Shown piece after piece: positions 55,325-62,024 of a stretch of DNA of 62,024 nt. The position numbers and the translations under genes are program-made. The stretch comes from Desulfobulbaceae bacterium (GTDB taxonomy: Bacteria; Bacteroidota; Ignavibacteria; Kapaibacteriales; UBA2268), in the NCBI GenBank assembly GCA_018335795.1, contig JAGXRP010000001.1:1-62024 (forward strand). The letters are read 5' to 3'. The notes under the pieces are model-generated. The model searched no databases, was not told the DNA's origin, and saw only the letters and a list, made by a program, of their open reading frames with translations. Positions within the stretch are counted from its first letter, which is position 1, and every line of letters begins with the position of its first letter.

Positions 55325-56638
55325 ATGGAACTTGCTCATGACATACCACTGTATTCGCTACTACCATTCGTACTAATGCTTGGAGCTATTGCAGTACTGC
55401 CACTTGTGGCACATCACTTTTGGGAATCAAACAAAAACAAGTTGATTGTAGCTTTAGTTTTGGGTATTCCTACAGCGATTTATCTCCTGCTAACAGGATT
55501 CTCGCATGAATTGTCTCACATCGTATTTTTTGATTATGTGCCATTTATTATTTTGCTCGGTTCATTATTTGTAATTACAGGTGGAATCTATGTCGAAGGT
55601 GATATTGAAGCAAAGCCCCATATAAATACATTGATGTTAGGACTCGGTGCGTTTCTCGCTTCTTTGATGGGGACAACAGGTGCGGCAATGTTGTTGATTC
55701 GCCCGGTCTTGCAAACTAACTCGCAACGCAAGTTTAAAGTTCATACCGTTTTGTTTTTTATTGCTACTGTAGCTAACTGCGGTGGTCTATTAACTCCCTT
55801 AGGCGACCCGCCACTTTTCATGATGTACCTTCGTGGAGCCGAATTTTTCTGGTTCTTGAATCTATTCAAAGAGTGGATTTTTGTTAATTCTTTAATTTTG
55901 ATTGTATATTATTTCGTAGATAGATACTACTATAGTAAGGAAAAACCCGAAGATTTGAAACGCGATTCGTTAGATAAGAAACCAATCAAAATCTCAGGCA
56001 AACTTAATTTCATCTTCTTGTTTGGTGTAATTTGTGGTGTTGCATTTATTAACACTAACACAATGGAATTCATCAAAGACAGTATATATTACGGTTTTTT
56101 ACGTGAAGGATTTTTGTTATTGATGGCAGCGCTCTCATTAATATTTACTACCAAAATTGTACGCGAGAAAAACCATTTCAATTGGGAACCAATCCTTGAA
56201 GTTGCATATCTGTTCATCGGTATATTCATAACTATGGTGCCGGCTCTCGAATATCTTAAGATTCATGCAAATGACCTCGGGATTGTTACCGCTGCGCAAT
56301 TTTACTACGCAACAGGATTTTTGAGTGCATTCTTGGACAATACCCCAACAGCAGTCACATTTTATTATTTGCAGGTAGGTTTGGTTGAACTTAACCCAAG
56401 CTCTTTACTTGCAGGAGCTGTAGCAGGCATACCCGAAAGCATTATGATAGCAATTTCGACTGCAGCGGTATTTTTTGGAGCGATGACCTATATCGGCAAT
56501 GGTCCTAACTTTATGGTTAAGGCAATTGCAGAAAGTCAAGGAATTAAGATGCCCGATTTCTTTTCTTATATGATAAAATTCTCTATAATCGTCTTACTTC
56601 CAATATTTATACTTGCACAGTTACTTTTTGTGCATTAA
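55325..56638 (+). CDS. Sodium/proton antiporter, NhaD/citrate-transporter superfamily
   Basis: 437 residues from ATG 55325 (AAAAAGG upstream; a TTG two codons earlier is in frame). About twelve helices. Markers include VLPLVAHHFWES at the N-terminus, GTTGAAMLLIRPVLQTN (about 117), VANCGGLLTPLGDPPLFMMYLRG (about 155) and FLDNTPTAVTFYYLQ (about 338; the D-N-x-P-x motif of ion transporters). The family exchanges Na+ for H+. Followed 20 nt later by phosphofructokinase. Confidence 0.88.
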   Translation: MELAHDIPLYSLLPFVLMLGAIAVLPLVAHHFWESNKNKLIVALVLGIPTAIYLLLTGFSHELSHIVFFDYVPFIILLGSLFVITGGIYVEGDIEAKPHINTLMLGLGAFLASLMGTTGAAMLLIRPVLQTNSQRKFKVHTVLFFIATVANCGGLLTPLGDPPLFMMYLRGAEFFWFLNLFKEWIFVNSLILIVYYFVDRYYYSKEKPEDLKRDSLDKKPIKISGKLNFIFLFGVICGVAFINTNTMEFIKDSIYYGFLREGFLLLMAALSLIFTTKIVREKNHFNWEPILEVAYLFIGIFITMVPALEYLKIHANDLGIVTAAQFYYATGFLSAFLDNTPTAVTFYYLQVGLVELNPSSLLAGAVAGIPESIMIAISTAAVFFGAMTYIGNGPNFMVKAIAESQGIKMPDFFSYMIKFSIIVLLPIFILAQLLFVH

Positions 56639-56658
56639 AATAAAAATTGGGAGAATAA

Positions 56659-57870
56659 ATGTCTGACATAAAAAGAATTGGCATCATTACAAGTGGTGGT
56701 GATTGTGGCGGTTTGAATGCCGTTATTTCCGGTGCTGCACGCATAGCATATCATTTGGGTATCGAATCGTGCTTGATACCTCATGGCTATGCCGGTTTGT
56801 ATAATTTATCGAACATCACGCCTGTAGTTATAGATTTTGCTCGTGCCGACAAAATTCATTCGGGAGTCGCAGGTTCGGAAGCCGGACACTCACGTGTGAA
56901 AATCAGTAAAATCAATAATGTACACAAGTACGAAATAATCAAAGAAGGTTTGAAAAAGCACAATATTGATGGATTGATTATTGCCGGTGGCGACGATACG
57001 GGTGGTGTAGTGGTGGATTTGATTGAGCATGGTATCAAATGTATTCATGTGCCAAAAACAATGGATTTGGACTTGCAATCTTATTCTGTCGGTGGCGATT
57101 CGACAATTAATCGAATTGCAAAATTCACTGATGAATTGCGTACCACAGGCATTACACATAGTCGTGCTTTGGTAATTGAAGTATTCGGCAGATACTCGGG
57201 TCATACTGCTTTCAGAGGTGGACTTGGTGCCGATGCTGATTGCATACTCATTCCCGAGATTCACGTGGATTATGACATTGTTTATGACCATTTCAAACAA
57301 ACATATGTCAACAGATTGATGTCGAGTGACGTAAAGGGTTCTACATATATCATTGTTGCTGCTGAGGGTGTAAAAAACTCAAAAGGTGAATTTTTTGCCG
57401 ATGCTTCCGATAATTTGGATTCATTCGGGCATAAGAAGTTATCCGGAGTCGGCAAATATATTCGTCAGCATCTCGAAGACCGTATGAAAAAGGATTCCTA
57501 TTGGGAATTGATTTTAAAACGAGAAGGAATCTATGTAGATGATATTTATCAACATCCTGAAATTCGTGAAATCCAACTCGGGCATTTGGTTCGTGCCGGT
57601 GCTACAAGTGCATATGATGTGACTTTCGGTAAGCAAATTGGCGGTGGCGCTGTTCTGGCTATGCACAAAGGCATTTGGGGAGTTACTATTGTTGGGGTAG
57701 AAGCAGAGGAAATCATTTATATTCCGACACAAGAAGCTATCAAACAACGAAATGTTGAGCTCAAGGAAATTGCCTTTTACGAGGCTATGGGCGTTTGCTT
57801 CGGGCGTGAACCTGTGCAATACAAACCCACGTTCCGGCAGCATGTCGGCGAAATTCATCGTTATATGTAA
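56659..57870 (+). CDS. 6-phosphofructokinase, PPi-type signature
   Basis: 403 residues. N-terminal TSGGDCGGLNAVISGAARIAYHLG. The phosphoryl-donor determinants are GGDDTGG (about 111-117) and VPKTMDLDL (about 131): Asp follows GGD and Lys precedes TMDLD, which are the PPi-PFK (and some ATP group III) residues; E. coli has GGDGS and GTIDND. The catalytic Asp pair is kept, but TIDND is TMDLD. Other blocks: SVGGDSTINR, RALVIEVFGRYSGHTAF and VRAGATSAYD. It phosphorylates fructose 6-phosphate in glycolysis, probably with PPi. A terminator for the opposite gene follows. Confidence 0.92.
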   Translation: MSDIKRIGIITSGGDCGGLNAVISGAARIAYHLGIESCLIPHGYAGLYNLSNITPVVIDFARADKIHSGVAGSEAGHSRVKISKINNVHKYEIIKEGLKKHNIDGLIIAGGDDTGGVVVDLIEHGIKCIHVPKTMDLDLQSYSVGGDSTINRIAKFTDELRTTGITHSRALVIEVFGRYSGHTAFRGGLGADADCILIPEIHVDYDIVYDHFKQTYVNRLMSSDVKGSTYIIVAAEGVKNSKGEFFADASDNLDSFGHKKLSGVGKYIRQHLEDRMKKDSYWELILKREGIYVDDIYQHPEIREIQLGHLVRAGATSAYDVTFGKQIGGGAVLAMHKGIWGVTIVGVEAEEIIYIPTQEAIKQRNVELKEIAFYEAMGVCFGREPVQYKPTFRQHVGEIHRYM

Positions 57871-57874
57871 AAAA

Positions 57875-57902
57875 AATGGGCTGTTCTTTCGAGCAGCCCA
57901 TT
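57875..57902 (-). terminator. Terminator of the reg_prop-like gene, between converging genes
   Basis: Stem AATGGGCTGTTC / GAGCAGCCCATT (one G-U pair) with loop TTTC (57875-57902). On the minus strand it is followed by about seven T, so it should end the 57912-59189 transcript. Confidence 0.85.
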
Positions 57903-57911
57903 GAATTACGA

Positions 57912-59189
57912 CTATATCTTCACAAACATCTGCGTTTGACTACCGATACGCAGGTAGTACACACCACGAGGGAGATGCGAAATGTCAATGCGTTGTAGAG
58001 ACAATTCATGAATTGTCTCTACAGTCAATACACATTCCCCAAGTGTATTGAAGATTTTGATTTCCGAACCTTCATCAACCCTACGGTTAACCGTAGGGTT
58101 GATAGTAGCATTGATTTCTATATACTCCGTTGCTGGATTTGGAGAAAGTATAATCCCATTTGACTTTGAAACTTCCGAATCTTCTACGCTAGTGAGAGAT
58201 AGAATATCATTGCTGACGCCACCTTCACGATAGACATAAAGCCCAATTGCTGTACCAAACCATTTATGATTATCATCATCTACGGCAATTGAATATGCCC
58301 AAAATTTTTCTACATCATACTTAAAGAAATTCCAGTCCGTGCCATCATACATTATTATCCCACTATTATCAGTAGCTGCCGAGACGCCACCCCAAATCTT
58401 ATTGTTTTTATCAATTGCCATTGACATCAGATAAGGATTTTTGATGGGTATATCTTCATCAATCCAAAGAGTATTCCAATTCTCGCCATCGTAATTTAGA
58501 AAATAAGTCGAACGATTGAAAATCCAAATCTTCCCTTCTGTATCCTTGCAAAATATTTCAGGCATCCAAATTGGAATTTCTTCATCACCCGGCAGTTTAA
58601 GAAATGGAGTAATTTCCTCAGTCATAATATCCATACGATTTAAATAATCATTGGAATTTATCCACAAATCCTTCCCCTCGGGAAATAACCTTCTCACCCA
58701 ATTGCCTGTCAATTCAGAATTTGTAGCACTATATCTTTTCCACTCTGTATCATTAAATTTAAATAGACCGGTATATGCACTACCGAGCCATTTATTATTA
58801 TATTTGTCAATTGCAAAAGATTGAACAAAAAAATCGTAATCATTTTCAATCAAATTGTAAAAGTCATAATTTACTTTTGTCCAATTTTGATTGTCATACA
58901 CCAAGAAAAAAGAATCTCGAGGGAGCCAGATATTTTTAAATTCATCAAATGCAAAAAGACTTACACCATTAGGAATAGGCGAGTTCGAAGAGTTAAAAAT
59001 TGTACTTGTTCCGGATTCAAGATTTATCTTTGTCAAACCATTTTTTTCGTTCCCATACCAAATGTTTCCGTCCAAAAATGTAACATTATACGTTCTCAAA
59101 TCATTAATTTTCACCCATTCAGGGTTTGAAGCAATTACATGTACAAAAGTATAACACATGATAACTACAAGTATTAAATATTTTTTCAT
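57912..59189 (-). CDS. Secreted propeller protein (reg_prop-like) with type IX tail and two in-frame palindromes
   Basis: 425 residues, signal peptide MKKYLILVVIMCYTFVHVIA. Blades with the two-component-regulator-propeller pattern: NIWYGNEKNGLTKINLESGTS, NKWLGSAYTGLFKF, KIWIFNRSTYFLNYDGENW, KIWGGVSAATDNSGIIMYD and HKWFGTAIGLYVYREGG. The Por_Secre_tail begins LSPNPATEYIEINATI. Two perfect 30-bp palindromes sit in it: 58074-58103 (encoding INPTVNRRVD) and 57994-58023 (encoding VETIHELSLQ), both in frame and free of stops. Likely a surface protein. Confidence 0.85.
   Translation of the reverse strand: MKKYLILVVIMCYTFVHVIASNPEWVKINDLRTYNVTFLDGNIWYGNEKNGLTKINLESGTSTIFNSSNSPIPNGVSLFAFDEFKNIWLPRDSFFLVYDNQNWTKVNYDFYNLIENDYDFFVQSFAIDKYNNKWLGSAYTGLFKFNDTEWKRYSATNSELTGNWVRRLFPEGKDLWINSNDYLNRMDIMTEEITPFLKLPGDEEIPIWMPEIFCKDTEGKIWIFNRSTYFLNYDGENWNTLWIDEDIPIKNPYLMSMAIDKNNKIWGGVSAATDNSGIIMYDGTDWNFFKYDVEKFWAYSIAVDDDNHKWFGTAIGLYVYREGGVSNDILSLTSVEDSEVSKSNGIILSPNPATEYIEINATINPTVNRRVDEGSEIKIFNTLGECVLTVETIHELSLQRIDISHLPRGVYYLRIGSQTQMFVKI
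57994..58023. repeat. Perfect 30-bp palindrome inside coding sequence (family TGTAGRGACA)
   Basis: TGTAGAGACAATTCA followed at once by its exact reverse complement. It lies in the sorting-domain loop after GECVL and encodes VETIHELSLQ in the minus reading frame. It shares ends TGTAGRGACA/TGTCYCTACA with the intergenic palindrome at 59295-59323. Confidence 0.95.
58074..58103. repeat. Perfect 30-bp palindrome inside coding sequence (family CCCTACGGTT)
   Basis: ATCAACCCTACGGTT followed at once by its exact reverse complement. It encodes INPTVNRRVD within the sorting domain. Diverged copies occur at the same domain position at 59491-59520 and 41440-41469. Confidence 0.95.
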
Positions 59190-59259
59190 AATTTTTCTCC
59201 ATTTTATAAAACATTATTAAAGTAAAAAAAATAGCTGTCTAAATGCTGTATTCTCGTCC

Positions 59260-59280
59260 TGTCAGTTGTTACAACTGACA
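59260..59280. repeat. Palindromic repeat, family GTCAGTT/AACTGAC, second copy
   Basis: Arms TGTCAGTTG / CAACTGACA around TTA. Shares the core GTCAGTT...AACTGAC with 874-906. It lies in the 139-bp gap between the two large secreted-protein genes, upstream of 57912-59189. Confidence 0.8.
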
Positions 59281-59294
59281 AAACATATATATAT

Positions 59295-59323
59295 GTAGGG
59301 ACAGAACGCTGTTCTGTCCCTAC
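59295..59323. repeat. Intergenic palindrome, family TGTAGRGACA
   Basis: Arms GTAGGGACAGAAC / GTTCTGTCCCTAC with a 3-nt loop GCT. It is 6 nt from the stop of the 59329-60675 gene. Same terminal motif as the in-gene palindrome at 57994-58023. It may serve as its terminator, though no T run follows. Confidence 0.9.
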
Positions 59324-59328
59324 GATGT

Positions 59329-60675
59329 TTAAATCTTCACAAATATTTGCGTTTGTTTGCCGATACGGACATAATACACACCACGAGGGAGATGTCCTAC
59401 ATTCATCCGATGACTTGGAGTCATCGGATGAATTGATTCGTTAAGAACACATTCACCAAGTGTGTTGAAGATTTTGATTTCTGAACCTTCATCAACCTTA
59501 CAGTTAACCGTAGGGTTGATGTCAATGGCTATTTCAATATATTCCGTTGCCGGGTTGGGATAAATTGAAAATTGATTTTCAGAATTTAAATCGAAATCGT
59601 CAATGTCCGAAACTCCAAGTCTTGAGTACCTGTAAATATTTCTCCAAGTATTCATTGCTAATGCTGCAGCACTGTTTTGGTCAAGCATGATAACGGTGCT
59701 AATTCGCTCGTAAAATTCAGCAGTTGTGAAACTCGGGTCCCATTCCCAAGTTTCTCCACCGTCCGTTGTTTGATATACATACGCTAAAGTAGTAGCAATT
59801 CCATATAAAGAATCGGCGAAGTGTAGAGAAACAATAGGGTCGTGAGGGGATACCTCATGATCAAAAACAAATTTCCAACTTCTGCCCCCATCAGTAGTTT
59901 TACGAATAAATTTCCTATCACCTTTAAATTGTCCCCTGCTTATTCCTCCATACTGAAATCCCAGATTTTCATTTACAAAATGGAGGCTTCCCCCTGGCGG
60001 ATATTCCGGTCCCGGGTATGATTCCCATGTTGCACCGAAATCCGTAGTTTTATGAAAATAGTAAACTGAATCAGTTTTTGTATCTGCTTCAGTAAAATAA
60101 GCCGAATATTTATCAAATAAGATGAGATATGATGCGTTAGGAATGTTGACTACAGGTACTTTAGGGAAATCAAACCAAGTTTCGCCTCCGTTTGTTGTTC
60201 TACGAACTAATCCATCATTCTGAAAAATAATTCCATTATTTTTATCCCAAAATTTTATTAAATATGTCCTTGTTTTATTTTCAAACTGATGCTTATTCCA
60301 ATTTATGCCATTATCAGTGGTTCGGTAATAGTATCCGGAATCGCAAACAATTATAGCAAGCGAAGTATCAGGATAGCTAATTGCGTTTGCTCTTGATTCA
60401 TAAACGCTTGGTGGAATTTTTAAAGTATAATTATAGCTTTTGCCCGAATCAGAACTTTGCAATATGTGGGGACTATTAAAATTAACATTACCTATAACCA
60501 TAATGTCTTTCCCGTTTGGTGATACAATGTCAATCATCTGACAAGCCCAATAACTATCACCACTACTTTTGATATACATATCTGCAACCACTTCCCATTT
60601 TCCGGTTTGAGCGATGCTTTTGTATGTAAAAAAAATCATTAAGATACAGAAAATTTTAAAAAAATTGGAATTCAT
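59329..60675 (-). CDS. Secreted BNR/YCF48-like propeller protein with type IX tail and two in-frame palindromes
   Basis: 448 residues, signal peptide MNSNFFKIFCILMIFFTYKSIAQ. Repeats are of the BNR/photosystem-II-stability type: SSDSGKSYNYTLKI, TTDNGINWNKHQFEN, TTNGGETWFDFPKV, TTDFGATWESYPG, TTDGGRSWKFVF and TTDGGETWEWD, so a six-bladed propeller. The tail IYPNPATEYIEIAIDINPTVN to GVYYVRIGKQTQIFVKI is almost identical to that of the 57912-59189 protein. Its palindromes are at 59401-59433 (encoding SIHPMTPSHRM) and 59491-59520 (degenerate, encoding INPTVNCKV). Confidence 0.85.
   Translation of the reverse strand: MNSNFFKIFCILMIFFTYKSIAQTGKWEVVADMYIKSSGDSYWACQMIDIVSPNGKDIMVIGNVNFNSPHILQSSDSGKSYNYTLKIPPSVYESRANAISYPDTSLAIIVCDSGYYYRTTDNGINWNKHQFENKTRTYLIKFWDKNNGIIFQNDGLVRRTTNGGETWFDFPKVPVVNIPNASYLILFDKYSAYFTEADTKTDSVYYFHKTTDFGATWESYPGPEYPPGGSLHFVNENLGFQYGGISRGQFKGDRKFIRKTTDGGRSWKFVFDHEVSPHDPIVSLHFADSLYGIATTLAYVYQTTDGGETWEWDPSFTTAEFYERISTVIMLDQNSAAALAMNTWRNIYRYSRLGVSDIDDFDLNSENQFSIYPNPATEYIEIAIDINPTVNCKVDEGSEIKIFNTLGECVLNESIHPMTPSHRMNVGHLPRGVYYVRIGKQTQIFVKI
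59401..59433. repeat. 33-bp palindrome inside coding sequence (family ATTCATCCGATGACT)
   Basis: Arms ATTCATCCGATGACT / AGTCATCGGATGAAT with loop TGG. It lies in the same sorting-domain loop (after GECVL) where the neighbouring gene has the unrelated palindrome 57994-58023. Length 33 preserves the frame. Confidence 0.95.
59491..59520. repeat. Degenerate 30-bp palindrome inside coding sequence (family CCCTACGGTT)
   Basis: Same as 58074-58103 except that CCCTACGG in the left arm is CCTTACAG here, giving two non-Watson-Crick positions. It encodes INPTVNCKVD. Confidence 0.85.
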
Positions 60676-60689
60676 ACTTACCTCACTTT

Positions 60690-61166
60690 TTATTCGGGAC
60701 TATTGCAAATGAAGAAACAGCCAAAGGAAGTTGTTGCTTCACAGTTAACTTCTGTACTTATCACTTCAAGCAACTCATAAGTAATATTATCATTACCATC
60801 TCGACAGAGGCGATAGCGATGAACGCAACAATTTTCACCCTGGCACTTCCTAAATGTTCGTATTGGCATTACATATAAATCATTTAAACTATAACCTGGA
60901 ATTGTATAATCCTGCCAACATGCTGATTGAAAAAGTCTATAATAATCTTTACATTTATTTGGATCAGGGATATTTGGGAAATGGTATTTTAAAAGATTGT
61001 CCACAACAGCTGCATGTATTTCTGATGGCAATGTATTACATGGTGGGCAAGATCCTTCCACGAAATCAATTCTATCTAAGTATAAATCATTAGCTGATTC
61101 TAAACCAAATTCAGGACATGCATATGTTATTCTTTGTCTATAATAAACTGTTACTGAACATCCTGG
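60690..61166 (-). pseudogene. 3' part of Cys-rich secreted protein gene, separated by in-frame TGA
   Basis: In the same frame as the upstream gene and directly after its TGA (61169-61167). Read through, it continues PGCSVTVYYRQRITYACPEF to the stop at 60690. A GTG start at 61061 would give 123 residues (MEGSCPPCNTLPSEIHA...), but the part between, with conserved-looking Cys, speaks against a separate gene. It carries the modules GENCCVHRYRLC and ATTSFGCFFIC, matching GECCYWIVYHD in the upstream part. Either a nonsense-mutated gene, or UGA is read through; a sequencing error is also possible so near the window edge. Confidence 0.6.
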
Positions 61167-62003
61167 TCAAAAAGGTAATTCCATTTCGTAACTATTATTT
61201 AACATAAAAGATTCGCTATTACAAGCCACATTACAATGTAAAGGAGGCTCAGGTTCTTCTACAGCTGTTATATTTTCATAAATTACATTTTCACAAAACT
61301 TTGAACATGACGAAGGACAATAGCGTGTCTGACCATAATATATTCTACTTACTGAAGTTTCATTATTGGAATCTATATCGGTAATAGAATGATTTGAAAT
61401 TGAAACTTGTTTATCACGATAACAACAATATTCAAATTCATCACAAGCAATGGGGTCGCCATTTTCATCAAATACTACATTTCCATTAATATCTTTTTGG
61501 AAACAGCCACCGGTAGAATAAAAATATATTGGTTTCGAGCCTGATATAAAAGATGGTATATAAACATTTGGAGAGACTTCCATGGTTATTTCATATTGAA
61601 AGAATCCTATTGGTTTACTTTTGAATAAACATACATGAAAAGCATGAATAATTTCACTTTTAGTTCTTTCATCACAATCTTCACCTTCGGCAATAACGGC
61701 GACTACATTGACTTGGTAAGATTTTTGCTGTGTAACGTCATTTGTTATCGTTCTATCATGATAGACTATCCAATAACAACATTCTCCAAGTTCACTGTTT
61801 TCAAGCTCACTACAAGTATTTGTACACAATTTGTAATACTTCTTTACAGACCAAGGGTTACCGGAATCATATTGGTCAGTAAAACAAGGTGAAGGGGTGG
61901 TCATATTCAAAACTTCTTCAGGTACTTGTTGTGCTTTTGTTAACGTAACATTAGTTAAGTATAGTATGCAAATTGCTACTGTCAATAGCCATAAGGTTCT
62001 CGT
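61167..62003 (-). CDS. Cys-rich secreted protein, 5' end uncertain at a poly-C tract near the window end
   Basis: About 275 residues visible. The frame is open up to the window edge through the C tract (G tract on the plus strand). A signal peptide TLWLLTVAICILYLTNVTLTKAQ is complete except for the start; the TTG at 61985 cuts it in the middle and is unlikely. The mature part has paired Cys in repeated units: LGECCYWIVYHDRTI, CDEFEYCCYRDKQVSI and RYCPSSCSKFC. I do not recognise the family. An ATG at 62019-62017 would be in frame if the C tract were 10 instead of 11. It stops at TGA 61169-61167; the frame continues after it (see the 60690-61166 entry). Confidence 0.6.
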   Translation of the reverse strand, partial: TRTLWLLTVAICILYLTNVTLTKAQQVPEEVLNMTTPSPCFTDQYDSGNPWSVKKYYKLCTNTCSELENSELGECCYWIVYHDRTITNDVTQQKSYQVNVVAVIAEGEDCDERTKSEIIHAFHVCLFKSKPIGFFQYEITMEVSPNVYIPSFISGSKPIYFYSTGGCFQKDINGNVVFDENGDPIACDEFEYCCYRDKQVSISNHSITDIDSNNETSVSRIYYGQTRYCPSSCSKFCENVIYENITAVEEPEPPLHCNVACNSESFMLNNSYEMELPF

Positions 62004-62014
62004 GGGGGGGGGGG
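62004..62014. repeat. 11-bp homopolymer G tract (C on minus strand)
   Basis: Eleven G in a row in otherwise AT-rich DNA, 10 bases from the end. It lies between an ATG and the signal peptide of the Cys-rich gene. Could be a phase-variable tract or an assembly or sequencing artefact. Confidence 0.7.
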
Positions 62015-62024
62015 TACATTGTTT

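Noticed and set aside
61130-61166. SECIS-like hairpin downstream of the in-frame TGA
   Set aside because: Only a 4-bp A/T-rich stem (TGTT-CAGT-AACA) is visible; it lacks the expected length and loop features.
1-62024. tRNA, rRNA, CRISPR, prophage or insertion sequence
   Set aside because: Intergenic regions were read on both strands; no T-loop/anticodon pattern, spaced direct repeats, transposase or integrase was seen.

Overview
The window is 62 kb of AT-rich, gene-dense bacterial chromosome with no rRNA, tRNA, CRISPR array, phage or transposase that I can recognise. It suggests a member of the Bacteroidota/Chlorobi (FCB) group. At least seven secreted proteins end in a type IX secretion (Por_Secre_tail-like) C-terminal domain of the form YPNP...GVYxVxI. 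Several promoters fit the Bacteroidota pattern TTTG - about 20 nt - TAnnTTTG, and the FtsZ, TrmD and tricorn-type peptidase are of the kinds found there. A deep-branching lineage such as Kapabacteria or Ignavibacteria is possible, but that is inference.

Layout. 1-388 is the end of recG. 580-3644 holds a small membrane protein, a lipoprotein and a MATE exporter. 3848-7522 is a division cluster (promoter, possible leader peptide, ftsQ-ftsA-ftsZ, terminator). 7541-16367 holds a DUF1573 protein, an acyl-CoA dehydrogenase, a Lol-type permease, two secreted proteins, a class I aldolase and the pta-ackA acetate pathway. 16701-24453 is a tight run of an M20 peptidase, a lipoprotein, a monofunctional transglycosylase and mutS, followed by clpC and its terminator. 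24654-28920 holds a secreted lectin-like protein and a giant tricorn-like peptidase. 28974-33882 is a minus-strand operon: FN3-like protein, metalloprotease, ABC ATPase, lytic transglycosylase, rimM, trmD. 34258-41637 is a large secreted adhesin-like protein, a DedA protein, a HAD phosphatase, a glycosyltransferase, a UvrD-type helicase and another secreted protein. 41723-47809 holds an isolated nuoJ-nuoK pair, a RelA/SpoT homologue with an altered hydrolase motif, a putative dead esterase, thiamine pyrophosphokinase, a Ca/Na exchanger and a cobalamin adenosyltransferase. 47925-57870 holds an S41 peptidase, a heavy-metal-binding protein, a secreted propeller protein, a hybrid-PAS histidine kinase, an NhaD-type antiporter and a PPi-type phosphofructokinase. 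57912 to the end holds three to four secreted proteins, the last Cys-rich, interrupted by an in-frame TGA and running into an 11-bp G tract.

How it fits together. PPi-type phosphofructokinase, class I aldolase, pta and ackA would link glycolysis to acetate and ATP. FtsQAZ, the transglycosylases, LolC/E-type permease, DedA, glycosyltransferase and HAD phosphatase serve the envelope. The type IX tail proteins are the cell-surface cargo.

The most unusual signal is a set of short perfect palindromes (30 bp, or 33 bp with a 3-nt loop). They lie in frame inside the type IX sorting domains of three genes, at two fixed loop positions. Intergenic relatives of the same families act as hairpins or terminators. 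This looks like REP/MITE-type palindromes colonising coding sequence, comparable in principle to the Rickettsia palindromic elements.
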